19,712 nucleotides of DNA from the NCBI GenBank assembly GCA_947468255.1, contig CANIMM010000026.1, positions 1 to 19,712 of the forward strand. The letters run 5' to 3'. Below are positions 7,078 to 14,901 of this stretch, in pieces. This stretch comes from Chitinophagaceae bacterium. GTDB taxonomy: Bacteria > Bacteroidota > Bacteroidia > Chitinophagales > Chitinophagaceae. The notes beneath the pieces were generated by a model. That model saw nothing but the letters and a program-made list of their open reading frames with translations, was not told the origin of the DNA and searched no databases. The first letter of the stretch is position 1. Each line of letters opens with the position of its first letter. Position numbers and translations under genes: made by a program.

Positions 7078-8178
7078 ATGGCATTACAAGCAGGCATCGT
7101 GGGATTACCCAATGTGGGAAAATCAACTTTATTCAATGCAGTTAGCAGTAGCGCAAAGGCGCAGGCTAGCAATTACCGGTTTTGTACCATTGAACCCAAT
7201 ACGGGTTTGGTAAATGTTCCTGATCCTAGGATGGATAAGTTGGAAGAACTGGTACAACCTATTCGCACAGTTCCTACCCAAATTGAAATTGTAGATATCG
7301 CAGGCCTTGTTCGGGGAGCTAGCAAAGGCGAAGGGCTAGGAAATAAATTTTTAGCCAATATCCGTGAAGTGGATGCCATTATTCATGTAATCCGTTGCTT
7401 CGAAGATGAAAATATTTTAAGGGAAGAGGGCGCTATCAATCCCATCAGTGATAAAGAGATTATTGAAACTGAATTACAATTGAAGGACCTAGATAGTGTG
7501 GAAAGGAAATTGTCGCGGATGGAAAAAATGTTGAAGACAGGTGATGCCAAGATGAAATTGGAATATGATGTATTGCTTCAATGTAAGGAGCAGTTAAACA
7601 AAGGAAAAAGTATCCTTTCCATGAACTTAGGAAAAGAAGAAAAAGCAGCCATCGCAGAAAATTTTTTACTGAGCGAAAAACCTGTTTTATATGTAGCTAA
7701 TGTGGATGAAGCGTCTATGCATACCGGAAATAAATATTCTGATGCATTGATAGAAGCCGTTAAAAATGAGGGTGCTCAGGTAATCATAATGACCAACGCC
7801 ATTGAAGCCCAGATTGCAGAGTTTGACAACCCGGATGACAAGGCAATGTTTATGGAAGAATACAAGATGACAGAACCAGCGCTGGATCGCTTGATTCACT
7901 CTACCTATAAATTGCTCAACCTATCTACCTATTTCACTGCAGGTGTGCAAGAAGTAAGGGCCTGGACTATCCACCAAGGATGGAAAGCACCTCAAGCTGC
8001 TAGTGTGATTCATACTGATTTTGAAAAAGGATTTATCAAGGCCGAAGTAATTTCATACGAAGATTTTATCACCTACCAATCAGAAGCAGCCTGCCGCGAG
8101 AATGGTCGCTTGAGAATTGAAGGAAAGGAATATATCGTGCATGATGGAGATGTAATGCATTTCAGATTCAATGTATAA
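7078..8178 (+). CDS. ychF: Redox-regulated ribosome-binding ATPase/GTPase YchF
   Basis: From ATG 7078 the product is 366 residues, the normal YchF length (E. coli 363). An in-frame TTG at 7042 would add 12 residues, but it lies inside the candidate promoter box and the family begins MxLQAGIVGLPNVGKST. Motifs are G1 GLPNVGKST (9-17), G3 DIAG (73-76) and, in place of the usual NKxD, NVDE (208-211). That replacement is typical of YchF/OLA1 and goes with preference for ATP over GTP. A helical insert at about 130-190 and a C-terminal TGS domain at about 283-365 complete the family layout. YchF binds ribosomes and affects translation and oxidative stress responses (family knowledge). The gene stands alone here, diverging from the SpmAB gene, with no clear terminator after it. 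Confidence 0.95.
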   Translation: MALQAGIVGLPNVGKSTLFNAVSSSAKAQASNYRFCTIEPNTGLVNVPDPRMDKLEELVQPIRTVPTQIEIVDIAGLVRGASKGEGLGNKFLANIREVDAIIHVIRCFEDENILREEGAINPISDKEIIETELQLKDLDSVERKLSRMEKMLKTGDAKMKLEYDVLLQCKEQLNKGKSILSMNLGKEEKAAIAENFLLSEKPVLYVANVDEASMHTGNKYSDALIEAVKNEGAQVIIMTNAIEAQIAEFDNPDDKAMFMEEYKMTEPALDRLIHSTYKLLNLSTYFTAGVQEVRAWTIHQGWKAPQAASVIHTDFEKGFIKAEVISYEDFITYQSEAACRENGRLRIEGKEYIVHDGDVMHFRFNV

Positions 8179-8476
8179 ATAAAACCCCCTTTATTTCGCC
8201 CAATAACCATTTACATAGCGGACTTATCCGACCTATTACCTATCATTGCACCCATTCAGAAAATGAATGGCTAGATCTCAATAAATTCACTATTCCCTCC
8301 AATACAGGTTAATACCGCCCCCTTCCGCTATATCTGGAAATTGCATTGATAATATATTTAATATAAAATATATTCCGGTTGCCAAAAATTGTTAATTTTA
8401 AGGCAATTTCACTTCATTTATATAACTTTAACGATTAACGACAAAACCTTTTATTTACATTAATTTCCACTAAACC
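8179..8476. other. Intergenic region upstream of the ThuA/PQQ dehydrogenase gene
   Basis: This 298-base gap contains no credible small gene. Seen in it are a 7-bp hairpin CCATTCA/TGAATGG around 8253-8271, an AT-only dyad AATATATTT/AAATATATT around 8351-8374, and TATCATTG at 8241-8248, one mismatch from TAnnTTTG. None is strong enough to name as the promoter of the downstream gene, which must nevertheless lie here. Confidence 0.4.
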
Positions 8477-11400
8477 ATGAATCGCTCCATTGCTTGCTTC
8501 AAGGCCGTTGTAATTTTTACCAGCCTTCTTTTCATTTTTTCTTCCTGTTCCAAACGTTCCGGTGATCCAAGAGTATTGGTTTTCACTAAAACAACTGGTT
8601 ACCACCATGAATCAATTGTTGCTGGAATTGCTGCCATTGAAAAGTTGGGAAATCAACAACACTTTCAAGTAGATACTACTACTAATGCAAACTGGTTTAC
8701 AGAAGATAGCCTTCAAAAATATGCCGCAGTAGTTTTTTTAAGTACTACTGGAGACGTATTGGATCATTACCAGGAAGCCGAATTTGAGCGCTATATCCAA
8801 GCAGGTGGTGGATTTATGGGCATTCATGCGGCAGCAGATTGTGAATATGATTGGGGTTGGTACGGTCGACTGGTGGGCGGATATTTCATGAGCCATCCAG
8901 GAATCACAGATAGTTTCAAAAATATTCAACCCGGTGTTTTAAATATAGTAGATGGCCAGCATATTTCAACAAAGCATCTTTCCAAACAATGGAATCGAAC
9001 GGATGAGTTTTATAGTTTTAAGAAATTAAATAAAGAGGTTAAAGTATTAATCACCGTTGATGAAAAATCATACCAAGGTGGCAAAAATGGAGATTACCAT
9101 CCGATGGCCTGGTACCATGAATATGATGGAGGCAGGGCATTTTATACCAACCTAGGTCATACCACAGAAAGTTTTTCTGAAGCAGCTTATCTTACCCATA
9201 TCTTAGGAGGAATTCAATATGCTATTGGAGATAATAACAAACTGAACTATTCAAAAGCAACCACATTAAGGGTTCCAGATGAAAACCGTTTTAATAAAAT
9301 AAGGATGGTAAATGGTCAATTTTACGAACCCATGGAAATGACCATATTGCCAAACCTGGATATTTTGGTTGCCCAGCGTAGAGGTGAAATCATGTTGTAC
9401 AAACAAGGGGACTCCATCATTAAGCAAATTGGTTTTTTAAACGTTTATTATAAAACGAATAATGGCGCCAATGCCGAAGAAGGTTTATTAGGAATTAAAA
9501 TAGATCCTGATTTTAAAAATAACCATTATGTGTTTATTTTCTACAGCCCTTCAGACACTTCAGTCAATAGGTTATCTCGTTTTACCTTTACCAATGACAA
9601 AATCGACCTTACCTCAGAAAAGATAGTGTTGCAATTGTACTCACAGCGGGAAATTTGCTGTCATACTGGAGGGTCGATTGCCTTTGACAAAGACGGCTTG
9701 CTTTGTGTTTCTACCGGTGATAATTCAACGCCATTCAACGAACCCAAGCAACCCTTTGTTAATAACGGCTATGCCCCATTAGATGACCGACCCGGCCACG
9801 AACAATATGATGCTAGGCGTAGCTCCGGCAATGCCAATGACCTTAGAGGTAAAATTTTACGCATTCGTGTGAAAGCCGATGGAACGTATGAAATTCCTGA
9901 AGGAAACCTTTATCCAAAAGGAACTGTCGGCACTCGCCCAGAAATATATGTCCAGGGCAACCGCAATCCTTTCCGCATTTCCATTGATCAAAAAAATAAT
10001 TTCTTATACTGGGGAGAAGTTGGTCCAGATGCAGGCAGTGATAGTTTTGACGTACGTGGACCAAGAGGGTATGATGAAGTGAACCAAGCAAGAAAAGCCG
10101 GTTTTTTTGGATGGCCTCTTTTTGTAGGAAATAACTACCCCTATCATTTATATAATTATAGCAATGGTAAATCTGGTGAGTTATTGGATCCTGCAAAACC
10201 CGTCAATAATTCGCTTAATAATACCGGAATAAAACTATTACCTCCAGCCCAACCCGCATTCATCTGGTATCCTTATGCAAATTCAAAGGATTTTCCGCAA
10301 ACAGGTGCTGGTGGCAGAAATGCAATGGCTGGCCCCGTATATTATACCGACATGTATCCAGAAGAAACCCGTTTGCCCGAATACTACAATAAAAAACTAT
10401 TTATATATGATTGGATTCGTGGCTGGATAAAAGTGGTTAGCATGCTACCAAATGGTGACTTTGATAAAATGGAACCATTTATGGAAAAATCAAAATTCAA
10501 ATCAGTGATTGATATGGAAGTAGGCCCCGATGGGAAATTGTACTTACTCGAATATGGAGATGGCTGGTTTACAAAAAATTCGGATGCAGGGCTTTCTAGG
10601 GTCGACTTCAATCCCGGAAATCGTAGCCCAAAGATCAATTCATTCACTTTAGATCAAACTTCGGGTAGCCTTCCTTTTTCAATCCAGGCATCCGCAGAAG
10701 CAACCGATCCTGAAAATGACCAACTACATTACGTGTGGAATTTAGGAAATGGAATTACAAAAGAAACTACAGAACCTTCCCTGAAATATACCTATAATAA
10801 ACCAGGTGACTACCCCATCACTGTTTCTGTAACTGATAATAAGGGCGCTTCCACTAAAAGCAAAGAGATCGCTGTATATGCAGGAAATAAAGCCCCGGTA
10901 GTAAATTTTGTTATTCCCGGAAATAAAACTTTCTATTTTTTAAATAAGCCCGTTAGCTATAGCTTACAAATTGAAGACAAGGAAGACCCTTCTGCTATAC
11001 AAAGGGTTGAAAATATTTTCATTTCAGCTGATTATATTGAAGGCTCAGACAAAGCCTCTGCTTCGCTAGGACATCAAGTAATGACCGAGTCGATGATAGG
11101 AAAAAGCCTGATCGAATCCAACGATTGTAAGTCTTGCCACAAACAAGCCGAAAAATCAATAGGGCCCTCTTTTTTAGACGTAGCTATGCGCTACCAAAAG
11201 GATCCAGGTGCAGCAGCCAATTTGGCTAATAAAATAATCAAAGGCGGCTCTGGAGTTTGGGGCGAAGTAGCAATGGCTGCTCATCCCAATTTAAAAGAAG
11301 CAGAAGCAAAGCAGATTGTTGCATGGATACAAACACTGGCTGGAAATAAACAAATTAAAAAATCATTGGCCATCAGTGGATCGGTCAATGCTACACTAGG

Positions 11401-11929
11401 CAAAGCTTCCAAACAAAATGGCATGCTGGTGCTTTCTGCTACCTATATCGACAAAGCTGCAACAGGACTTAAATCCTTATCTGCAGTAGGTTCGGCAGCC
11501 CTAAGAAATCCATTACTGAATTTTAACGACGCCAATAACCTTTCCAACTATACCGCTACCACAATTGACGACAATTTATTATTGATTGTTCCAAAAGTGA
11601 CGGGGTCCTTCAGCTTGGATAATATTGACCTCAGCGGCATTACAACAGCTGACCTCACCGCTGCTTGGGAAAAAGCACCCACTAGTAGCTATCATTTTGA
11701 AATCCATTTAGACTCCCCCGATGGAACAAAAATAGGTGAAGCTTCCTTAGAACCTGGAAAATACACCGCCACAAAATTGCCGGAGGGCAGAGGCCTAAGC
11801 ACTAGTTTGCATTTTAGTCTTCAGCCGATTTCTGGAAAATTGCATAACCTATATATTGTAAGCAAATTGGATCATCCAACAGAAACGAATACCCTGGTAT
11901 TATCAACCATTTTATTTTCATCAAAATGA
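8477..11929 (+). CDS. Multidomain lipoprotein: ThuA, PQQ sugar-dehydrogenase-like propeller, PKD, cytochrome c, C-terminal beta domain
   Basis: This 1150-residue exported protein has a lipobox FSSC at Cys24. The first domain (about 33-250, VLVFTKTTGYHHES ... FMGIHAAADCEYDW) is a ThuA-like/trehalose-utilisation fold related to class I glutamine amidotransferases. The second (about 265-710) is a glucose/sorbosone-dehydrogenase beta-propeller, with the segments ANAEEGLLGIKIDPDF, CCHTGGSIAFDKDGLL and YVQGNRNPFRIS typical of PQQ-dependent aldose dehydrogenases. Next comes a PKD domain (about 717-803, ending VSVTDNKGAS). A class I cytochrome c has heme site C884-K-S-C-H888 and probable axial Met933. 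The C-terminal 180 residues look like a beta-sandwich, possibly carbohydrate-binding (CBM6-like). Family knowledge suggests oxidation of a sugar with electrons passed to the attached heme. The substrate is unknown and PQQ dependence is unproven here. No cognate genes are adjacent apart from the separately transcribed TonB receptor. Confidence 0.88.
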   Translation: MNRSIACFKAVVIFTSLLFIFSSCSKRSGDPRVLVFTKTTGYHHESIVAGIAAIEKLGNQQHFQVDTTTNANWFTEDSLQKYAAVVFLSTTGDVLDHYQEAEFERYIQAGGGFMGIHAAADCEYDWGWYGRLVGGYFMSHPGITDSFKNIQPGVLNIVDGQHISTKHLSKQWNRTDEFYSFKKLNKEVKVLITVDEKSYQGGKNGDYHPMAWYHEYDGGRAFYTNLGHTTESFSEAAYLTHILGGIQYAIGDNNKLNYSKATTLRVPDENRFNKIRMVNGQFYEPMEMTILPNLDILVAQRRGEIMLYKQGDSIIKQIGFLNVYYKTNNGANAEEGLLGIKIDPDFKNNHYVFIFYSPSDTSVNRLSRFTFTNDKIDLTSEKIVLQLYSQREICCHTGGSIAFDKDGLLCVSTGDNSTPFNEPKQPFVNNGYAPLDDRPGHEQYDARRSSGNANDLRGKILRIRVKADGTYEIPEGNLYPKGTVGTRPEIYVQGNRNPFRISIDQKNNFLYWGEVGPDAGSDSFDVRGPRGYDEVNQARKAGFFGWPLFVGNNYPYHLYNYSNGKSGELLDPAKPVNNSLNNTGIKLLPPAQPAFIWYPYANSKDFPQTGAGGRNAMAGPVYYTDMYPEETRLPEYYNKKLFIYDWIRGWIKVVSMLPNGDFDKMEPFMEKSKFKSVIDMEVGPDGKLYLLEYGDGWFTKNSDAGLSRVDFNPGNRSPKINSFTLDQTSGSLPFSIQASAEATDPENDQLHYVWNLGNGITKETTEPSLKYTYNKPGDYPITVSVTDNKGASTKSKEIAVYAGNKAPVVNFVIPGNKTFYFLNKPVSYSLQIEDKEDPSAIQRVENIFISADYIEGSDKASASLGHQVMTESMIGKSLIESNDCKSCHKQAEKSIGPSFLDVAMRYQKDPGAAANLANKIIKGGSGVWGEVAMAAHPNLKEAEAKQIVAWIQTLAGNKQIKKSLAISGSVNATLGKASKQNGMLVLSATYIDKAATGLKSLSAVGSAALRNPLLNFNDANNLSNYTATTIDDNLLLIVPKVTGSFSLDNIDLSGITTADLTAAWEKAPTSSYHFEIHLDSPDGTKIGEASLEPGKYTATKLPEGRGLSTSLHFSLQPISGKLHNLYIVSKLDHPTETNTLVLSTILFSSK

Positions 11930-12021
11930 CCGATCAATAAATGGTAATCCACCATATAATACCAAGGATTCTAATGGGATCTTATTTCCCTGTTGAATGA
12001 TTTTCATACGGTATCATTAAC

Positions 12022-12029
12022 TATATTTG
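12022..12029 (+). promoter_or_regulatory. TAnnTTTG box directly before a terminator
   Basis: TATATTTG matches the Bacteroidota -7 consensus exactly. A TTG lies at 11993-11995, but the spacing of 26 bases is longer than the usual 17-23. Only 3 bases separate the box from the following hairpin, so any transcript started here would end after about 40 bases. It may be chance in AT-rich DNA. Confidence 0.35.
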
Positions 12030-12032
12030 CAA

Positions 12033-12072
12033 CCCGTTGCCGCATGGATAATTCGGCAACGGGATTTTTTTT
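12033..12072 (+). terminator. Intrinsic terminator after the ThuA/PQQ dehydrogenase gene
   Basis: CCCGTTGCCG (12033-12042) pairs perfectly with CGGCAACGGG (12054-12063) over an 11-base loop, followed by A and eight T (12065-12072). The G/C-rich 10-bp stem plus T-run is a textbook rho-independent terminator on the plus strand. It is about 100 bases past the upstream stop codon and 189 bases before the TonB receptor. Confidence 0.85.
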
Positions 12073-12203
12073 AATTTCGAACAATTTGACGCCCTGCTTA
12101 ATAAAATGCAACAAATTTTGTTCGGTCCAAACAGCCTTTATTCTCCGCCATCCGATTGAATTAACCATCTAATAAACCAAGAATATAATAAGTGGAGACG
12201 AAA

Positions 12204-12233
12204 TTTGTCAGCCACCCAATAAATGTAATTTTT
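12204..12233 (+). promoter_or_regulatory. Candidate TonB-receptor promoter
   Basis: TTTG (12204-12207) is followed after 18 bases by TAATTTTT (12226-12233), which matches TAnnTTTG at all but the last base. Spacing fits the Bacteroidota -33/-7 pattern. The predicted start near 12240 gives a leader of about 20 bases before ATG 12262. Confidence 0.5.
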
Positions 12234-12261
12234 AGCTGAAACAAACAACAAAACTAACACA

Positions 12262-14625
12262 ATGAAAAAAATCTTCTTATTTCTCATTAATGCAACCTTT
12301 ACCCTCATCGCTTTTTCTCAACAGCAATTAAAAATTTCAGGGAAGGTTACCGATGCTTCTTCGAAGGCAATAGCGGGTGCAAGCGTTCGTTTATTAAATA
12401 CTTCAACTGGTGCGGTAACAGATCAAAATGGATTTTTCACTATTCCCGGTCTAGAAAAGGGAACAATAACCATGCAGATTTCAGCCAATGGCTATGCAGA
12501 TTTTAGCCGTTTATTGAATACTTCAACAGCCAACTTACCGCTAAATATCCAATTGCAACTATCGCCCAAAATGCTGGACCAAGTAGTAGTAACCGCCCAA
12601 AAAACAGAGGAGCTTTTACAAGAAGTACCGAATAGCATTACAGCCGTCTCTGCCCGTCAGGTGGAAGAATACCAGTTGTGGAACAGCAAGGACCTTACAG
12701 CAATCGTTCCCAATTTATATACTGCGGATCCTGGTGACAGAAGAAATGTTTCGTCGATAAGGGGTATTGCCACCACTTCATACGATCCGGCAGTAGCAAC
12801 CTATATTGACGGTGTTAACCAATTCAGTCTTGATACTTATATTGCCCAATTATTTGATGTAGAGCGTATTGAAATTCTGCGGGGAGCTCAGGGTACCTTG
12901 TATGGAAGAAATGCAACAGCAGGCGTTATCAATATCATTACTCGACAACCGAGTAATAAGGCCAGTGGATTTGCAGAAATCACCAATGGCAATGCCGGTT
13001 TGCAGCGGTACTCTGCCGGATTTCGTGCACCGCTTATTAAAAACAAATTGTATGTTGGAATGGCCGCACTCTATGACAAATCGAATGGCTTCTATACCAA
13101 CCAATACAATAATACACCCTTTGATAAACAGAATAGCTTTACTGGAAATTATTATGTAAAGTACCTTCCTACAGACAAGTGGGCGATCACATTAAATGTA
13201 AAACACAATAATAACCGCAATAAGGGAGCCTTTCCGCTGGTATCCGGTATCGAAGATGCATTGAAGAACCCTTTTCAACTTAGCCAGAATGCGGTATCCA
13301 ATATGACCGATAATATTTTCAACGCCTCCTTGTCTGCTAATCACTTTGGAAAAAAAGTTAGCTTCAGCTCACAAACTGCCTATCAATCCAATTACCGCTA
13401 TTACGATAATCCGATGGATGCAGATTTTTCTCCCATTGATGGCATTACCCTTATCAACAATTATGGAAAAGACTGGAATAAAGTAAAAGTATTAACGCAG
13501 GAATTTAAATTTTCTTCTCCTGCCGCTTCAACATCCGCATTCAAATGGACTGCAGGTGCTTACTTTTTTCACCAAGACAACCCCACCAAGCAAGCCATTC
13601 ACTTCGGTGAAGATGCAGCGATGGTAGGATCTCCAGACAAAAATTTCTCGCTGATTAATAGTGCCAAAGCAATCAGCAATGGGATGGCGGTATTTGCGCA
13701 AGGAACCTATGCAGTAACCAGCAAATTGAATTTGACAGCAGGTATTCGCTACGATCGTGAAAAAAAGGAACAATCCATTCTTGGCCAATACCAAATGGAT
13801 CCAGACCCGACTCCAATATTTGACTTTCGGTCAGACACTTCTGCCAATGCGGTTTTTCACTCGGTATCACCCAAACTATCGGCTAGTTATGCTGTGAGCA
13901 ACAATCATTTATTATTCGCCAATTATAGCAAGGGTTTCCGTGCAGGTGGACTAACTCCGCTATCATCTGATCCTTCGCAGCCAGCTTTATTTGCTTATCA
14001 GCCTGAATACAGTAACAATTATGAAATAGGTATAAAAAAAAATTTTTTAAATAACCGATTACTGGTGAATGTCACTGCATTTTATTCCGCAGTAAATGAT
14101 GCGCAGGTGCCTACACTCATATTGCCAGATGCCGTTACCATTACAAAAAATACGGGCAAGATGACCAGCAAAGGGATTGAACTGGAAACGCATGCACTAT
14201 TGAATGGCTTTCAGGTAGACTACAATCTTGGTTATACCGATGCCAGCTTTAACAATCTTAAACTGGCTCAATACGGATCGGAAGCCGACCTTACAGGAAA
14301 AAAACAACTTTTCACTCCAGATGTAACCTCCATGATGGCTGCCCAATACGGCTGTACGCTTTCACAGAAACATCTTCTAAAAATAACTTTTAGAGGTGAG
14401 TGGAAATATATAGGAAAACAATTTTTTGATTTAGCTAATACGGTTTCACAACAATCCTACAACTTGCTGAATTCAAGTATTGGCATCAGTGCTCCTGGAT
14501 GGTCACTAAAATTTTGGGGCCGCAATCTTGCCAATAAAAATTATGTTAGTTACGGATATGATTTTGGTGCAGTTAGGCTAGGTGATCCCAAAACCTATGG
14601 CATTACATTGGGGGTGAAATTGTAA
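12262..14625 (+). CDS. TonB-dependent outer-membrane receptor
   Basis: This 787-residue outer-membrane transporter has a signal peptide at about 1-19 (cleavage after AFS). A carboxypeptidase-regulatory-like domain follows at about 23-100 (ISGKVTDASSKAIAGASVRL), then a TonB-box-like LDQVVVTA at 105-112. The plug spans about 115-232, with IRGIATTSYDPAVATYIDGV and the conserved EILRGAQGTLYGRNATAGVINIIT. A 22-strand-type barrel runs to the end. The receptor should import a bulky ligand using TonB/ExbBD energy. There is no SusD gene after it, so it is not a SusCD pair. The plug and barrel resemble siderophore/iron-complex receptors more than polysaccharide receptors, but the ligand cannot be read. 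The final residue is Leu rather than the usual aromatic. A strong terminator follows at 14670-14715. Confidence 0.92.
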   Translation: MKKIFLFLINATFTLIAFSQQQLKISGKVTDASSKAIAGASVRLLNTSTGAVTDQNGFFTIPGLEKGTITMQISANGYADFSRLLNTSTANLPLNIQLQLSPKMLDQVVVTAQKTEELLQEVPNSITAVSARQVEEYQLWNSKDLTAIVPNLYTADPGDRRNVSSIRGIATTSYDPAVATYIDGVNQFSLDTYIAQLFDVERIEILRGAQGTLYGRNATAGVINIITRQPSNKASGFAEITNGNAGLQRYSAGFRAPLIKNKLYVGMAALYDKSNGFYTNQYNNTPFDKQNSFTGNYYVKYLPTDKWAITLNVKHNNNRNKGAFPLVSGIEDALKNPFQLSQNAVSNMTDNIFNASLSANHFGKKVSFSSQTAYQSNYRYYDNPMDADFSPIDGITLINNYGKDWNKVKVLTQEFKFSSPAASTSAFKWTAGAYFFHQDNPTKQAIHFGEDAAMVGSPDKNFSLINSAKAISNGMAVFAQGTYAVTSKLNLTAGIRYDREKKEQSILGQYQMDPDPTPIFDFRSDTSANAVFHSVSPKLSASYAVSNNHLLFANYSKGFRAGGLTPLSSDPSQPALFAYQPEYSNNYEIGIKKNFLNNRLLVNVTAFYSAVNDAQVPTLILPDAVTITKNTGKMTSKGIELETHALLNGFQVDYNLGYTDASFNNLKLAQYGSEADLTGKKQLFTPDVTSMMAAQYGCTLSQKHLLKITFRGEWKYIGKQFFDLANTVSQQSYNLLNSSIGISAPGWSLKFWGRNLANKNYVSYGYDFGAVRLGDPKTYGITLGVKL

Positions 14626-14651
14626 ATCACCCTTTTTTGGTATCGGCAATA

Positions 14652-14666
14652 GGAGATGACATCTCC
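14652..14666. repeat. Short palindrome, copy 1 of the AGATGACATCT family
   Basis: GGAGATG-A-CATCTCC is a perfect 7-bp dyad around one base, 26 bases after the TonB-receptor stop. A one-base centre is too tight for an RNA hairpin, so it looks more like a protein-binding site or a repeat remnant. Further copies lie at 14674-14685, inverted at 14695-14706, and at 14876-14887. Confidence 0.6.
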
Positions 14667-14669
14667 CCC

Positions 14670-14715
14670 AACCGAGATGACATCTTTTTTTAAGAGATGT
14701 CATCTCGGTTTTTTT
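14670..14715 (+). terminator. Long-stem intrinsic terminator of the TonB receptor, built from two inverted AGATGACATCT copies
   Basis: A perfect 16-bp stem pairs 14670-14685 with 14695-14710 and can extend inwards by three more pairs (one of them G-T), leaving a three-base loop. It is followed by a T-run to 14715. The stem arms contain repeat copies 2 and 3 in opposite orientation. It lies 44 bases after the stop codon at 14625. Confidence 0.85.
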
Positions 14716-14875
14716 AGTGGTAGAAAACCATTTTAGTCCATTATTTGGAAAGGAACTATTAAACAAATTAAACGTCAATCATTTGATTTTCAATATTTTA
14801 CAATATGTAGCATTAAGTGAATATTGAATCCATTTTTTTTGAAAACAATTTTTTGCTGTCAGCGAAACAGGCGCA

Positions 14876-14893
14876 GAGATGACATCTTTTTTT
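14876..14893 (+). repeat. AGATGACATCT repeat, copy 4
   Basis: GAGATGACATCTTTTTTT at 14876-14893 is identical over 18 bases to 14674-14691, including the T-run. It sits 8 bases beyond the thiolase stop codon (14902-14904 on the minus strand), at the other end of the intergenic gap from copies 1-3. Confidence 0.6.
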
Positions 14894-14901
14894 ATAAAGA
14901 C

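Larger units (their letters stand above)
11930..12261. other. Intergenic region between the ThuA/PQQ protein and the TonB receptor
   Basis: This 332-base gap holds a TAnnTTTG box (12022-12029), an intrinsic terminator (12033-12072) and a second, better-placed promoter candidate for the TonB receptor (12204-12233). I see no credible open reading frame and nothing else recognisable. Confidence 0.6.

Noticed and set aside
8178..8200. Hairpin AAATAAA/TTTATTT after ychF as a terminator
   Set aside because: The stem is only A/T pairs and lacks a T-run, so it would be too weak.
8477..14625. ThuA/PQQ protein and TonB receptor as one sugar-uptake operon
   Set aside because: A strong terminator (12033-12072) and a separate promoter candidate (12204-12233) lie between them, and no SusD gene accompanies the receptor.
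14716..14875. Possible small RNA in the AT-rich gap between the TonB terminator and repeat copy 4
   Set aside because: A 9-bp dyad (14789-14797 with 14820-14828) is present, but no promoter box or conserved fold could be made out.
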